From positions 1-64,000 of the forward strand of contig JAFMLE010000006.1 of assembly GCA_017852395.1 (NCBI GenBank): a stretch of DNA of 64,000 nt, given 5' to 3'. Below the pieces are notes generated by a model. It ran no database searches and was not told the DNA's origin. It saw only the letters and a program-made list of their open reading frames with translations. Origin of the DNA: Flavobacteriaceae bacterium (GTDB lineage Bacteria > Bacteroidota > Bacteroidia > Flavobacteriales > Flavobacteriaceae). Made by a program: the position numbers and the translations under genes. Within the stretch, counting starts at the first letter, position 1, and every line of letters starts with the position of its first letter. Below are positions 45,036 to 54,315 of this stretch, piece by piece.

Positions 45036-47153
45036 CTAGTAGTATAACGGGCGGTTGTCAGTGATTTCTGCAGCAGACTTGAGTGCTTCAAAAATTGAAG
45101 ATGACAAACGATTGTACTCTTCTGTTCTAAGCGCATTGGCATAGGCCGTATAGCTGGGAAGGTCTTCTGCAATTTCTTTGGCCGTAAGGTGTACAAGATA
45201 TACGCCATTGTTGCCTTCGAGGAGGGAAGAAGTCTCGTTGACCTCTAGTGCAAAAGCAGCCCCAATAATATAAGGTTCTTTACCTGCGCCAACGAGTGTC
45301 GCATTCTTTTGGGTTACCGCAGAAGCCGTTTCTATTTCTTCATCAATCTTTTCAGAAAGTTCTTGTACAGTTTTGAACGCATCATATTCTTTTTTGATCC
45401 ACGCAGCTTTTTTCTGTTTTTCGATAATCGGTGTCACAGCATCGCGCGCCTCAGCTACAGATTCTATACCTTCTTGTGCTACTTTTGAAAGCTGTACAAC
45501 GGCATACCCACCGGAGGATAATGAAAATTTACGGATGTCTCCAAGATCGGTTTCAGAATCAAAAGCCCATTGGACAATGGCTCTTTGACGGCCGATGCCT
45601 CCGGGTAAAAACTCGTCCATTACATTGAGGTTGCGTACGGGGACCAGATTGTAATTATTTTTTTCGGCAGTTGCCACAAAATCGTTGGCATTTTTACTGT
45701 CAATTTCAAATTGTGTTGCTTCTTTAAAAATGATGTTAGAGGTCTCGTCTGAGGGGACAATTTCTTTGACAACCTCAGCCAATAATACCAAATCTTGTTT
45801 GTCCTCTACCTTGATGACATGAAACCCAAAATCGGTTTCTACTACACCAATTCTTCCAATACGATTGCTGTTGGCAAAATCAAAAAACTTTTGATCCATC
45901 ACTCCTTCTTGAAAAAATCCAAGGTCACCACCCAAAGAACGGGTTGGACCGTCTGAGTTAGCCATGGCAACTTCAGCAAAAGTATCGGGGCTTCTTCGTA
46001 CTTGACGATACAAACTGTTGGCCAATCGTTCAGCTTCTGCTTTTGTCCGCGTAACCGATGCGTTGGCTCTTGCAGCACCTTGATATGCGATCAAAATGTG
46101 GCTGGCGCGAATAGAGGCGTCTTTTTTGCGCCCAATCAATTTTGAGATTTTATAGGTGTTGCCGTCTTTATAGGGCCCGAAAGTTTCCCCTTCGTTTAGG
46201 GCAAAAATCACCTCTGCAAACTCACCGGGCAAGTTGCCTTTGGTTTTGTAGAGGGAGTCAAACGGCTGGTCCGAATAACGATCGATAAATTCTGACAGGT
46301 TTTTGGTGGTTTTAAAACCCTCTAAGGTGTCCGTAAGTTTAGAAACGTCGTTATACTCGATTTTTGTGTCTAACAAAGCTTCCAATTCGTCATAGAGGTA
46401 GGCTTCATCTTCTGGTGAAGCTTCTTCTCCAAAATAGACATATTGGATGTGACGGTACGCCTCTTTTTTGAAATCTTCTTGATGATCGGCTATGTATTTT
46501 TTGATGTCTTGATCTGTTACTTTAATTAGACTATCTGGCACCACATCAAAAGGAATTTTGACGTATTCTAGATTGACTTTGTCATTTTCGAGGTGATAGG
46601 TGGCTTTTCCTTCTTGCTCGGTAAATCCGCTGCTGGATCGAATTAGATCAAGATAAATATTTTCTTTTGCCATCGAGATGATTGAGGCTTCTTGATATTT
46701 CCACTGATCGTAGGCTACTGGGTTTTCGGCTTTCATCTGTGCAATAAAGTCAGTAAAGCGTCCGAAATCGAAAAATCCGGCTTCGTTTTGAAAACGAGGA
46801 TCATTGATAAAGGCATCATTGGAGGAAAGGATCTGCTCGATTTGGTCGCGCCCTGCATCAATCCCCAAACTTTTAAATTGTTGTTCCAAAATCAACCCGC
46901 GAAGCGATTGTTCCCAAACAGCATTGACTGCTTGTAGGGTGGTAAAGTTGTAAGACCGTTCGGTTTGTTCTACCAGTTGTCTAAAAAATTCTACTTCGAT
47001 GTCTTGTTCATTGACAACTCCAATAGGGTCTGTAGGAGCGCCTCCGTTGTTATTTCCATCAAAAACCCCTGAAATTACAAAGGCGAAAAGCGCCATTCCG
47101 ATTACAAAAATCAAAAAAATGGAACGCTGTCTTATCTGTCCTAAAATGGCCAT
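45036..47153 (-). CDS. PpiD/SurA-like peptidylprolyl isomerase (membrane-anchored chaperone)
   Basis: 705 residues. A short cytoplasmic start and one membrane helix (about 11-31, IFLIFVIGMALFAFVISGVF) anchor a large periplasmic part with a SurA-type N-terminal helical domain and a parvulin domain (RASHILIAYQG near residue 349, GGDLGFF near 410). It resembles PpiD: a chaperone at the Sec channel exit for outer membrane proteins. It is the last gene of the minus-strand run starting at coaX, 102 bases after the CNNM gene. Confidence 0.92.
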   Translation of the reverse strand: MAILGQIRQRSIFLIFVIGMALFAFVISGVFDGNNNGGAPTDPIGVVNEQDIEVEFFRQLVEQTERSYNFTTLQAVNAVWEQSLRGLILEQQFKSLGIDAGRDQIEQILSSNDAFINDPRFQNEAGFFDFGRFTDFIAQMKAENPVAYDQWKYQEASIISMAKENIYLDLIRSSSGFTEQEGKATYHLENDKVNLEYVKIPFDVVPDSLIKVTDQDIKKYIADHQEDFKKEAYRHIQYVYFGEEASPEDEAYLYDELEALLDTKIEYNDVSKLTDTLEGFKTTKNLSEFIDRYSDQPFDSLYKTKGNLPGEFAEVIFALNEGETFGPYKDGNTYKISKLIGRKKDASIRASHILIAYQGAARANASVTRTKAEAERLANSLYRQVRRSPDTFAEVAMANSDGPTRSLGGDLGFFQEGVMDQKFFDFANSNRIGRIGVVETDFGFHVIKVEDKQDLVLLAEVVKEIVPSDETSNIIFKEATQFEIDSKNANDFVATAEKNNYNLVPVRNLNVMDEFLPGGIGRQRAIVQWAFDSETDLGDIRKFSLSSGGYAVVQLSKVAQEGIESVAEARDAVTPIIEKQKKAAWIKKEYDAFKTVQELSEKIDEEIETASAVTQKNATLVGAGKEPYIIGAAFALEVNETSSLLEGNNGVYLVHLTAKEIAEDLPSYTAYANALRTEEYNRLSSSIFEALKSAAEITDNRPLYY

Positions 47154-47255
47154 AAGTTTAACTTTTTGGTGGATGCGAATTTACGATAACTTACAAGATT
47201 TAAAAAAGAAAATAGCAATAAATCAAGTGGTTAATCCCGAATTGGGATTTTTGAG

Positions 47256-48536
47256 CTACCCTTTGCTGTCGCTACAATCTTCAATTATGATCCGCTCGAT
47301 TTTGGTAGACGAAACGGCCTTGATGGTCAACTGGTATTGTTCTACTTTGATGGTGGTGTTTTTTTCGGGGATTTCTTCGGTATGATAAACAATCAATCCA
47401 CCTAGGGTTTCATAAAATTCGTTGATGGGGAGTTGTAGGTTGTACTGTTGGTTGATGTAATCAACTTCGAGACGGGCCGAAAATTCGAAACGGCCATCGC
47501 CGAGGTCATTTTCGATATGTTCGATGTGATCGTGTTCGTCTTCGATTTCACCAAAAAGCTCTTCTACAATATCTTCGAGGGTCACAATACCGGCAGTTCC
47601 TCCGTATTCATCAAGGACAACGGCAATGCTTTTGCGTTGTCGGGTCAGGACTTTTAGCACCTTATTGATGGGCATGGGCTCGGGAACAAATGCTACGGGC
47701 AGCAGGGCATGTTTGAGGTTTTTGGGCTTTTTGAACATTTCAAAAACATGCACATAACCGATGATGTCATCTATAGTTTCTCTAAATACGGGTATTTTGG
47801 AAAGTCCCGTAGAGATGAAAAGCTGCTGGAGGTTTTTGATGCTGGTTTGTTGATCTACAGCAATCACTTCGGCACGAGGGACCATGGCTTCTCGGGCTTT
47901 TACTTCTGAAAATTCGAGGGCGTTTTGAAAAATTTGTATTTCGGCATCTATGTTTTCTTTATCCTTCGTGCGCTCTAGTTGTTCTTCGATGTAGTTGCCC
48001 AGTTCGAGTTTTGAAAAAGAAAGTTGTACTTGATCCGTATTTACTCTAAAAAAACGTTTTAAAATAGTATCCGTCAAGGCAATTATTGACAGACTTATTG
48101 GTGAAAGGATCAGGTAGAAAAATGCCGTTGGAAGTGCCAAAACCTTCATAAAGGTATTGGCGTATAGTTGAAAAAAGACCTTGGGCAAAAACTCAGCAGT
48201 TAGCAAAATGATTGCAGTCGATAGGAGTGTTTGATAAAGCAATAGGGTCAATTCTGTACTTCCTGTAAGATAGGATTGGGCCGTGAGAAGTTGCAAAATT
48301 CGGTCGCCCATAAAAATCCCATAGATTACTAATGCGATGTTGTTGCCCACCAACATACTTGCAATAAATCGTGAAGGATCTTTGGTAAACCATTTTAACA
48401 AAAAAGCTGTTATGCCCTTTTGTTGCTTTTCGATTTCAATAAAAATACGGTTGGACGATACAAAGGCGATCTCCATACCCGAAAAAAAGGCCGACAATAC
48501 CAAACATGCTACGATGACTATGTCCGTACTTAGCAT
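47256..48536 (-). CDS. CNNM/CBS-domain membrane protein (hemolysin C / CorC family)
   Basis: 426 residues. The CNNM transmembrane domain spans about 1-180 (IACLVLSAFFSGMEIAFVSSNR start), followed by paired CBS domains (about 215-330, REAMVPRAEVIAV and VVLDEYGGTAGIVTLEDIVEELFGEIEDE), then a CorC/HlyC domain (about 345-420). Relatives export magnesium or cobalt; GldE is another member, but the neighbours here do not favour that name. The start overlaps the stop of the small membrane gene. Confidence 0.9.
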   Translation of the reverse strand: MLSTDIVIVACLVLSAFFSGMEIAFVSSNRIFIEIEKQQKGITAFLLKWFTKDPSRFIASMLVGNNIALVIYGIFMGDRILQLLTAQSYLTGSTELTLLLYQTLLSTAIILLTAEFLPKVFFQLYANTFMKVLALPTAFFYLILSPISLSIIALTDTILKRFFRVNTDQVQLSFSKLELGNYIEEQLERTKDKENIDAEIQIFQNALEFSEVKAREAMVPRAEVIAVDQQTSIKNLQQLFISTGLSKIPVFRETIDDIIGYVHVFEMFKKPKNLKHALLPVAFVPEPMPINKVLKVLTRQRKSIAVVLDEYGGTAGIVTLEDIVEELFGEIEDEHDHIEHIENDLGDGRFEFSARLEVDYINQQYNLQLPINEFYETLGGLIVYHTEEIPEKNTTIKVEQYQLTIKAVSSTKIERIIIEDCSDSKG

Positions 48537-48730
48537 TAGTCTTTAGCGCTTCGTTGATTGAATTTTTTTCGATAATGTCTTCTGAATAAGGCCATAAAAA
48601 TAGATAAGGCACAAAATCCTAAGAACAAATAGGCCCGCTCGGAGTCATTTCCCCATAACGTAATGGTCTTGTAAAGGGATATAAGGGCGATTACCCAGTA
48701 TAAGATTTCAGAGATAATAAATGTTTTCAT
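48536..48730 (-). CDS. Small two-helix membrane protein of unknown function
   Basis: 64 residues. Two hydrophobic helices (about 6-22 and 33-49) are followed by a strongly basic tail (RRHYRKKFNQR). It overlaps lptC at its start by four bases and abuts the CNNM gene at its stop, so it is very probably translated within this operon. No family recognised. Confidence 0.7.
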   Translation of the reverse strand: MKTFIISEILYWVIALISLYKTITLWGNDSERAYLFLGFCALSIFMALFRRHYRKKFNQRSAKD

Positions 48731-49293
48731 TCTACAGTTGGTGACGCTTGTTCAGATACGGCAATGGTGCCTGTTAGATTGCCTGTCTGAAAATTAGTAA
48801 ATTCTTTGTTGGTATCCAACCGGACAGCAGCAATGTCATAGTCGGTGTCTTTAAATTTGAAGGGTTTTTCGGTAAAAAGCCATTCAGAAGCAGCGTCCCA
48901 ATACATTTGTGTGGTGGTCAATACCGACCCGTTGTGCGATGCTAATACGACATGCCCTTGTAGATCAATAATTTTAGTGGCCGTGTATAGAATTCCATAA
49001 TCGGCGGTCAAGGTGTTTTCGTTGTTGTTTTCGTCATAAAATACAACATTGAGACCTTCGGGAAATTCGGCGTATTGAAATGACAGATTGGTATAATCTA
49101 CGTGTTTGGGTGCAGTTAGTACGGCCTTGATTTTTAGTGAATCGGTATAGACCATCCGTATGTTTTCTGCGGTACCGACCGGTTCATTTTTAAAACGGTT
49201 GATGTCATTGAACACCGTTGTGCCGTCTTCACAAGAAAAAAAGAGGCTTGTTGCAACAACAAGCCCCAGAAATTGTATGTATGACCGTGTCAT
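48727..49293 (-). CDS. lptC: LPS export periplasmic protein LptC
   Basis: 188 residues with a lipoprotein-type signal (LVVATSLFFSC, Cys20) instead of the membrane anchor of E. coli LptC. The body is the LptC beta-jellyroll type with LTAPKHVDYTNLSFQYAEFPEGLNVVFYDENNN (start about residue 59) and GILYTATKIIDLQGHVVLAS. It passes lipopolysaccharide from the inner membrane pump to LptA. It starts at the last base of the TPR gene stop and belongs to the coaX-ppiD run. Confidence 0.86.
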   Translation of the reverse strand: MTRSYIQFLGLVVATSLFFSCEDGTTVFNDINRFKNEPVGTAENIRMVYTDSLKIKAVLTAPKHVDYTNLSFQYAEFPEGLNVVFYDENNNENTLTADYGILYTATKIIDLQGHVVLASHNGSVLTTTQMYWDAASEWLFTEKPFKFKDTDYDIAAVRLDTNKEFTNFQTGNLTGTIAVSEQASPTVE

Positions 49294-50681
49294 TAAAGTT
49301 TAGGAACGGTAACACTACCTCCAATCCAACAACTAAATGTAATGACCTGTCCTTCGTTGCCTTCGGTAAAAATATCGGTCTTGCTGGGTGCTCTTCCCAT
49401 ATAACTTTCGGCTGTTTTGTCCGCCAAACTTTTAATGGATGCATCTACAGCTCCTGCTTTGCGAGCCATTTCTGCAGCTTTCCAATAGACTGCTCTTTTT
49501 TCAAATTGGGTATTTCCACAGTCGTTCGCGCTGCTGGCATATAGGTTGGCAATTAAGAGATAGCAGTTTCCAAAAGAGGGTTGGTAGCTCAATGCCTTTT
49601 GTGCATAACTACGTGCAGAAGATTTGCGCCCTGCATTTTTGAATTTGATCGCGATTTTATAAAGGATTTTAGCTTTCCGATAATTATCCGTTTCTAAAGC
49701 GATTGATTCTTCATAATATTTTAGTGCGTCTTCACTATTGCCGCTCTTGTCATTTAATAAACCAAGGTAGTACGCTGAGTCAGCAGAGGGGTCTAGGTTG
49801 TGAAGTGCTTCAACTAGCGTTACAAATAAGGGATCATCAGAACATTCTTTACCATCCATTCTGCTGGCAGCTCTCTTGAGCCATACTGCATCGGTTTTAT
49901 TTGCTTCAAAGTTGCGTTGATATAGGGGTACTAAATTTTCGCAAGTGGCTTCTTGGGCAATAATGGCATCAAGGTTGGAGATGTAGGTACCGATCGCTTT
50001 TGAATTGATTTCATACACCTTCTTATTGCGGGTTTCTCTAGAAGTCAGTGCGGTTCCTGCGTCTTCTTTAGTAAGGATTTTATCGAGCTGCTTAGACAAA
50101 TTTGTGCTCTCGAGTTCAAATTTTTCAGAAACCTCTTCGTACTTGTTAAACAGCTGTTCCATACTTACATTGGCATTGGCAGCTTTGTACATGTCATAGA
50201 GTGTTTTGAAGTAATTGTACAAATGTTTGGGATTGGTAAAACTTTCTGAATCTTCGGTGAATGCTTTATCAAAGCTTTGATAGACTTCTTCGAGTGATCC
50301 CATTTCATAATCCAACATCGATTGTGCTTTTTTGCTTAGAATCTCCCCCACTTTATTGACGTTTCTTCGGGTTGGGAAATTGGTTACCCATTCGTCATAC
50401 AATGCAAGAAGATCACTTTTGATTGCCGCTTTGTCAGCATCGGCGGCATTTTCTAACCGATCTGATAAGATTTTTTCACCATAAGAATATATGGCTACGT
50501 TGAGTGTAGGACATTGCTTTCTGACCTTTTGCCATGGCTCATAGGCTGCTGTATAATTTTTGACTTTTGCGTATTCTGCAAAAATGGACAAGTTTTGCAA
50601 ACACTCTTCATTGGATTGTGCATTGACGAGTGTTCCACTTAAAAAAATGAATCCTAATACAAGTTGTAGTGCTCTTTTCAT
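49293..50681 (-). CDS. Secreted TPR-containing protein
   Basis: 462 residues with a signal peptide (about 21 residues, ending LVNAQ). Helical repeats are spread through the protein, with clear TPRs near 300-390 (AYYLGLLNDKSGNSEDALKYYEES and following). The C-terminus ends in a beta-like CWIGGSVTVPKL tail. It likely serves as a periplasmic protein-binding scaffold. It lies 10 bases after the outer-membrane protein gene. Function unknown, though the arrangement next to lptC and an outer membrane protein suggests envelope biogenesis. Confidence 0.82.
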   Translation of the reverse strand: MKRALQLVLGFIFLSGTLVNAQSNEECLQNLSIFAEYAKVKNYTAAYEPWQKVRKQCPTLNVAIYSYGEKILSDRLENAADADKAAIKSDLLALYDEWVTNFPTRRNVNKVGEILSKKAQSMLDYEMGSLEEVYQSFDKAFTEDSESFTNPKHLYNYFKTLYDMYKAANANVSMEQLFNKYEEVSEKFELESTNLSKQLDKILTKEDAGTALTSRETRNKKVYEINSKAIGTYISNLDAIIAQEATCENLVPLYQRNFEANKTDAVWLKRAASRMDGKECSDDPLFVTLVEALHNLDPSADSAYYLGLLNDKSGNSEDALKYYEESIALETDNYRKAKILYKIAIKFKNAGRKSSARSYAQKALSYQPSFGNCYLLIANLYASSANDCGNTQFEKRAVYWKAAEMARKAGAVDASIKSLADKTAESYMGRAPSKTDIFTEGNEGQVITFSCWIGGSVTVPKL

Positions 50682-50691
50682 TTGCTTTTTA

Positions 50692-51945
50692 TTAGTTGAA
50701 TTTTCTTTTTATAAACCAAATATCATTTAGAGAAAATCCGACCAGTATGGCCCAATAATTCTCTTTAATTAGATCATTTTCAAAAGTTCCTCTTCGGCCA
50801 AATTCTAAACCGATGTTAACGTTTGAAAATTGTTGTAATGGTAAACCTACTCCAAAAGATATGCCACTTTCTTTAAGCGTGTTTCCATTGACGACCAATC
50901 CAGTAGTAGAACTTCTAAATCCAGCTCTATAAACGATTCGTTTATAATAGCTGGTCAACGATCCATATTCTGGCAGATAGAAACCGCCTAAAGCGAATGT
51001 ATTTCCATCTGTGTAGGTTACATTAGAAACGGATGTAAAATCGTTTTTGAATCCAGCACTTGCGCTTTGCGTGTATTGACCGCCCAAAAACCATTTTTTA
51101 TCCTTTCCAAGGCCCAGTCCAAAAGTAGTGTTTTTTGGTAAATTTAACGTGGTTTCGTCGAGGCCATCGGCTTTGAGATCAATTTCTTCAAAATCCCCTA
51201 AATCTTGGGTGTTGTTTGAACGGGTATAAAAGAGCTGAGCATTTTGAGAATAGATTGTTGCCTTGGGCGTGTAGCTGGCATAGGCATGAAACTCATACGA
51301 TTTGACAGGTATTTTTAGATTTGCGGCGTACTTGAAGCTAATTCCTGAAAGGCTAGAATTGCTTTCAAAATAAGAAGATCGCTCAATTCCTTCGATTTGT
51401 TTGGAATTGCGGAAGGTCAAATTTCCAAAACCATAATTGAGAGTGGCCCCAATTGAGAAATAGCGAAACAAAGGCATTCCGATAGACAAAAAGGCTTGAT
51501 TGAGGCCTCCCTCGCCTTCAAAACGATTAAATACATTAGGAGTTACCGACTCATCAATGACTTGTAAACGGTAGCCAAGTGAGCTGTAGGGTTTTAAGCC
51601 AAAGCCGAAGCCAAATTTTCCGGTTGGGATATTGATTGCCAAATAATCGAGGGCTCCGGTGGCGATGCGGTTTTTTTCGGTAGGCGATTTGAGTGTGGTA
51701 TTTTTATAATTGACACCAACAAGATAATTTGTTGTCTTTAGGGTACCATAGCCTGCCGGATTGCTCAAATTGACGTGAATGGAGTCGTTGTAGACCTCAA
51801 GTCCACCCATGGCTCGGTTGAGATGATTGCCTCTAAAAGTTATCTCGCCAAACCCCCCAAAAGAATACGGTGAACCTGTGCCGGTCTGCGCGATTGCAGT
51901 CGTACTCCATAAGACCAAAAAGAAACACCAAATGTGTCGGATCAT
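50692..51945 (-). CDS. Outer membrane beta-barrel protein
   Basis: 417 residues with a signal peptide (about 19 residues, TTAIAQ). The mature protein alternates hydrophobic and polar residues in short strands, starts with GTGSPYSFGGFGEI and AMGGLEVYND (as in FadL/PorV-type barrels and many flavobacterial OmpP1-like proteins), and ends with a strand closing in WFIKRKFN. The substrate is unknown. The start overlaps the coaX stop by four bases. Confidence 0.82.
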   Translation of the reverse strand: MIRHIWCFFLVLWSTTAIAQTGTGSPYSFGGFGEITFRGNHLNRAMGGLEVYNDSIHVNLSNPAGYGTLKTTNYLVGVNYKNTTLKSPTEKNRIATGALDYLAINIPTGKFGFGFGLKPYSSLGYRLQVIDESVTPNVFNRFEGEGGLNQAFLSIGMPLFRYFSIGATLNYGFGNLTFRNSKQIEGIERSSYFESNSSLSGISFKYAANLKIPVKSYEFHAYASYTPKATIYSQNAQLFYTRSNNTQDLGDFEEIDLKADGLDETTLNLPKNTTFGLGLGKDKKWFLGGQYTQSASAGFKNDFTSVSNVTYTDGNTFALGGFYLPEYGSLTSYYKRIVYRAGFRSSTTGLVVNGNTLKESGISFGVGLPLQQFSNVNIGLEFGRRGTFENDLIKENYWAILVGFSLNDIWFIKRKFN

Positions 51946-52697
51946 AGCACTTTGTTAAGTGTCCAAATTTTATATAACCCTAGAGCTAAGAAATTTGGCT
52001 GCGCAAATATGGCTTTTTTTATTTTTTCTGACAACTTCTGAGCGTCTCCTCCGCTTAAAATTACTGTTAAAGTTGGCGCAATTTTAGTATAATAAGCAAT
52101 TTGTCCTTCTATTTCGGAGAGAATACCATAAAAGACTCCGGCATGGATCGCTTCATTGGTAGATGTTCCTGTGGGTGAATTGGACACTTCAAAATCAAGT
52201 AACGGTAGCTTACCTGTTTGCTGATGGAGTGCGCGATAACGCATCGCAAAACCAGGACTAATGGCCCCGCCATGGTGTACTTGTGAGGCGTCCATAAAAT
52301 CGTAGGTAATGCAAGTTCCTAAATCAATCAATAAAAAGGGGTTGTTTTGAAACTGTTCTTGACCTGCTGCAAGCAATGCGATTCGATCTTGCCCAAGTGT
52401 GGCTGGGGTGGTATAAGTAGTTTTGAACGGCAACTGCAAAGACTGTGCATGCATCAGCAATAACGGAGATTGAAAATACTGCACCCACTCCTTTTCATCC
52501 AATAAACCTCGAACATCGGAGGCTACGGTCTGATGGATTTTTGGAAATCGATTAAAAATTTTTTGTATTTCAGACCAAAAGTCTGTAGGATCGATACGTC
52601 CTTCAGCAATGAATTGGTCCGCATTTAAAACAAAATATTTTAGAACGGTATTGCCAAAATCGAGGAGAAGAAGCACATTTAATCGTTTGTGCTTCAA
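51942..52697 (-). CDS. coaX: Type III pantothenate kinase
   Basis: 251 residues, ASKHA fold. Phosphate loop LLLDFGNTVLKY near residue 10, LLIDLGTCITYDFMD near residue 125 and GGAISPGFAMRYRALHQQTGKLP near residue 142 are characteristic. It performs the first step of coenzyme A synthesis. It is the first gene of the minus-strand operon running to the PpiD-like chaperone and is divergent from tRNA-Phe. Confidence 0.94.
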   Translation of the reverse strand: MKHKRLNVLLLLDFGNTVLKYFVLNADQFIAEGRIDPTDFWSEIQKIFNRFPKIHQTVASDVRGLLDEKEWVQYFQSPLLLMHAQSLQLPFKTTYTTPATLGQDRIALLAAGQEQFQNNPFLLIDLGTCITYDFMDASQVHHGGAISPGFAMRYRALHQQTGKLPLLDFEVSNSPTGTSTNEAIHAGVFYGILSEIEGQIAYYTKIAPTLTVILSGGDAQKLSEKIKKAIFAQPNFLALGLYKIWTLNKVL

Positions 52698-52726
52698 AAA
52701 TAGCGAAACATTTTTAGAGAAAATGA

Positions 52727-52758
52727 TTTGTGGGGAAATAAAAAGGCGATTATATTTG
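52727..52758 (+). promoter_or_regulatory. Promoter for tRNA-Phe
   Basis: TTTG at 52727-52730, 20 bases, then TATATTTG at 52751-52758: full match to the Bacteroidota promoter, 14 bases before the mature tRNA start. This is the best-formed promoter in the window. Confidence 0.7.
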
Positions 52759-52772
52759 CGCCTACTATCGGA

Positions 52773-52845
52773 GGTACCTTAGCTCAGTTGGTAGAGCAAA
52801 GGACTGAAAATCCTTGTGTCCCTGGTTCGATTCCTGGAGGTACCA
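52773..52845 (+). tRNA. tRNA-Phe (anticodon GAA)
   Basis: 73 bases folding as a cloverleaf. Acceptor stem GGTACCT/AGGTACC (seven pairs), D arm GCTC-AGTTGGTA-GAGC, anticodon stem AAGGA/TCCTT with loop CTGAAAA (GAA anticodon, Phe), variable loop GTGTC, T loop TTCGATT. The T stem is CCTGG opposite CCTGG, so its central pair is T.T. CCA is not encoded (ACA follows the last stem base). Confidence 0.95.
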
Positions 52846-52851
52846 CAACCT

Positions 52852-52893
52852 AAACCCACTTTAGCTTTTTTAAAAGATTTGGTGGGTTTTTCT
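52852..52893 (+). terminator. Terminator after tRNA-Phe
   Basis: AAACCCAC (52852-52859) pairs with GTGGGTTT (52882-52889), with an inner CTTTT/AAAAG hairpin in the loop and a T-rich tail. The rest of the stretch from here to 53006 shows nothing else I can support. Confidence 0.7.
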
Positions 52894-53006
52894 TTTGTAT
52901 ACCGTAAGTCTTACTCGTCCTTTCTTTATTGGACCCAATATTTATAGCGAAGCGTTTCGTCTTTGGGCAAGTCAAGTGGCCTGATGGCTCATACGACTGA
53001 TGAAAC

Positions 53007-54299
53007 TTAGGATTCGTCAAAGGGCAAAATGTGTTCTTGTGAGGTGCTTTCTTGGGGTTTTGGAGTGTCAATTTGTTCTACTTTTCGCAATTTGGCAAGC
53101 ATCATTCGGGTACGGGTGGTGACCAATTTGTTAATCTCTTGATCGGCTTCATTGATTTTTTTCTGGGCTTTTTCTAAAACCGTTCCAAAGGCACTAAACT
53201 CTTTTTTGACAGCGGCAAGGACTTCCCAGACTTCACTGCTCCTTTTTTGTATGGCCAGTGTTTTAAAGCCCATTTGCAAACTATTGAGCATGGCTGCCAG
53301 TGTAGTAGGTCCGGTGATGACAATTTTATATTCGCGCTGGAGTTGGGCGATGAGGTCTGCATGGCGCACAATTTCGGCGTAAAGTCCTTCTATGGGTAAA
53401 AACATGATTCCAAAATCTGTGGTGTGGGGTGGATCAATGTATTTTTGAGCGATGTCTCTAGCAAATTTTTTGACGCTCTGAAGCAACGCTCTAACACATT
53501 GCTCGACTTCAATGGCATCGCCTTTATCGTAGGCTGCTTGGAGCCGCATATAGTCTTCTTGGGGAAATTTTGCGTCGATTGGTAAATACACGGGCTCGTT
53601 GGCGTTGCTTTTACCGGGTAGTTTTATGGCAAATTCGACATGGGCCTCTGATCCTCGTTTGGTTTTTACATTGCTTTCGTATTGTTCGGGAGCAAGAATT
53701 TGTTCTAAAATATTTCCCAATTGAATTTCGCCTAAAACCCCACGTGTTTTAACGTTGCTCAATACCTTTTTGAGGTCGCCCACTCCGGCTGCTAGATGTT
53801 GCATTTCTCCCAAGCCTTTTTGGACCTTAAGTAATTGTTGGGTGACAATTTCAAATGATTTTCCGAGGCGTTCTTCTAGGGTTTTATGCAGTTTTTCATC
53901 TACGGTTTCGCGCATTTTTTCTAAACGTAACTCGGTGGTTTTGACCAACTCGTCTTGTTTGAGGCTCATGGCTTCAAACTTTTGTTTTTGCAGTTCGTTA
54001 AATTCTTTGACGTTTTTTGAAAACGCTTCTTGAAAATCTTTTAGCGTCAAGCGTTGTTCTTCACGATCCTCTTTGGCTTTTTTAAGGAGTGATTCTGTTA
54101 GACGTTCGATACTCTGTGTAAATTCGATACGATTTTCTCTAAAGTTTTTGGCGAGTTCTTCACGATGTAGGTTGAATTCCAAGCGCAAAATTTCTTTTAT
54201 ATCTTCTTTTGGATTGACGGTGTTTTTGCGAAGTTGCATGGCCATCCAAACCAATAGTGCCAATGCCAGTACCGAGAGTATAAGAAGCAGGTTTTCCAT
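53007..54299 (-). CDS. rmuC: DNA recombination protein RmuC
   Basis: About 430 residues from the ATG at 54299; an in-frame TTG five codons earlier is less likely. An N-terminal membrane helix (about 4-20, LLLILSVLALALLVWMA) is followed by a long charged coiled coil (about 30-165), then the RmuC nuclease-like core with TRGVLGEIQLGNILEQIL, LPIDAKFPQEDY (about 246-257) and GIMFLPIEGLYAEIV. RmuC limits inversion and rearrangement at short inverted repeats. It ends in an acidic tail. It lies 16 bases after the phosphatase gene. Confidence 0.93.
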   Translation of the reverse strand: MENLLLILSVLALALLVWMAMQLRKNTVNPKEDIKEILRLEFNLHREELAKNFRENRIEFTQSIERLTESLLKKAKEDREEQRLTLKDFQEAFSKNVKEFNELQKQKFEAMSLKQDELVKTTELRLEKMRETVDEKLHKTLEERLGKSFEIVTQQLLKVQKGLGEMQHLAAGVGDLKKVLSNVKTRGVLGEIQLGNILEQILAPEQYESNVKTKRGSEAHVEFAIKLPGKSNANEPVYLPIDAKFPQEDYMRLQAAYDKGDAIEVEQCVRALLQSVKKFARDIAQKYIDPPHTTDFGIMFLPIEGLYAEIVRHADLIAQLQREYKIVITGPTTLAAMLNSLQMGFKTLAIQKRSSEVWEVLAAVKKEFSAFGTVLEKAQKKINEADQEINKLVTTRTRMMLAKLRKVEQIDTPKPQESTSQEHILPFDES

Positions 54300-54315
54300 G
54301 AAAGAAAGGTACAAA

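Noticed and set aside
47233-47252. AATCCC-GAATT-GGGATT hairpin in the PpiD-CNNM gap
   Set aside because: The T run is on the plus strand, where no gene ends, so it does not fit a terminator for the minus-strand genes; the stem is short.
47256-48536. Naming the CNNM/CBS protein GldE
   Set aside because: GldE is of this family, but the neighbours are lptC and a PpiD-like gene, not gldD-type genes; the domains alone cannot decide.
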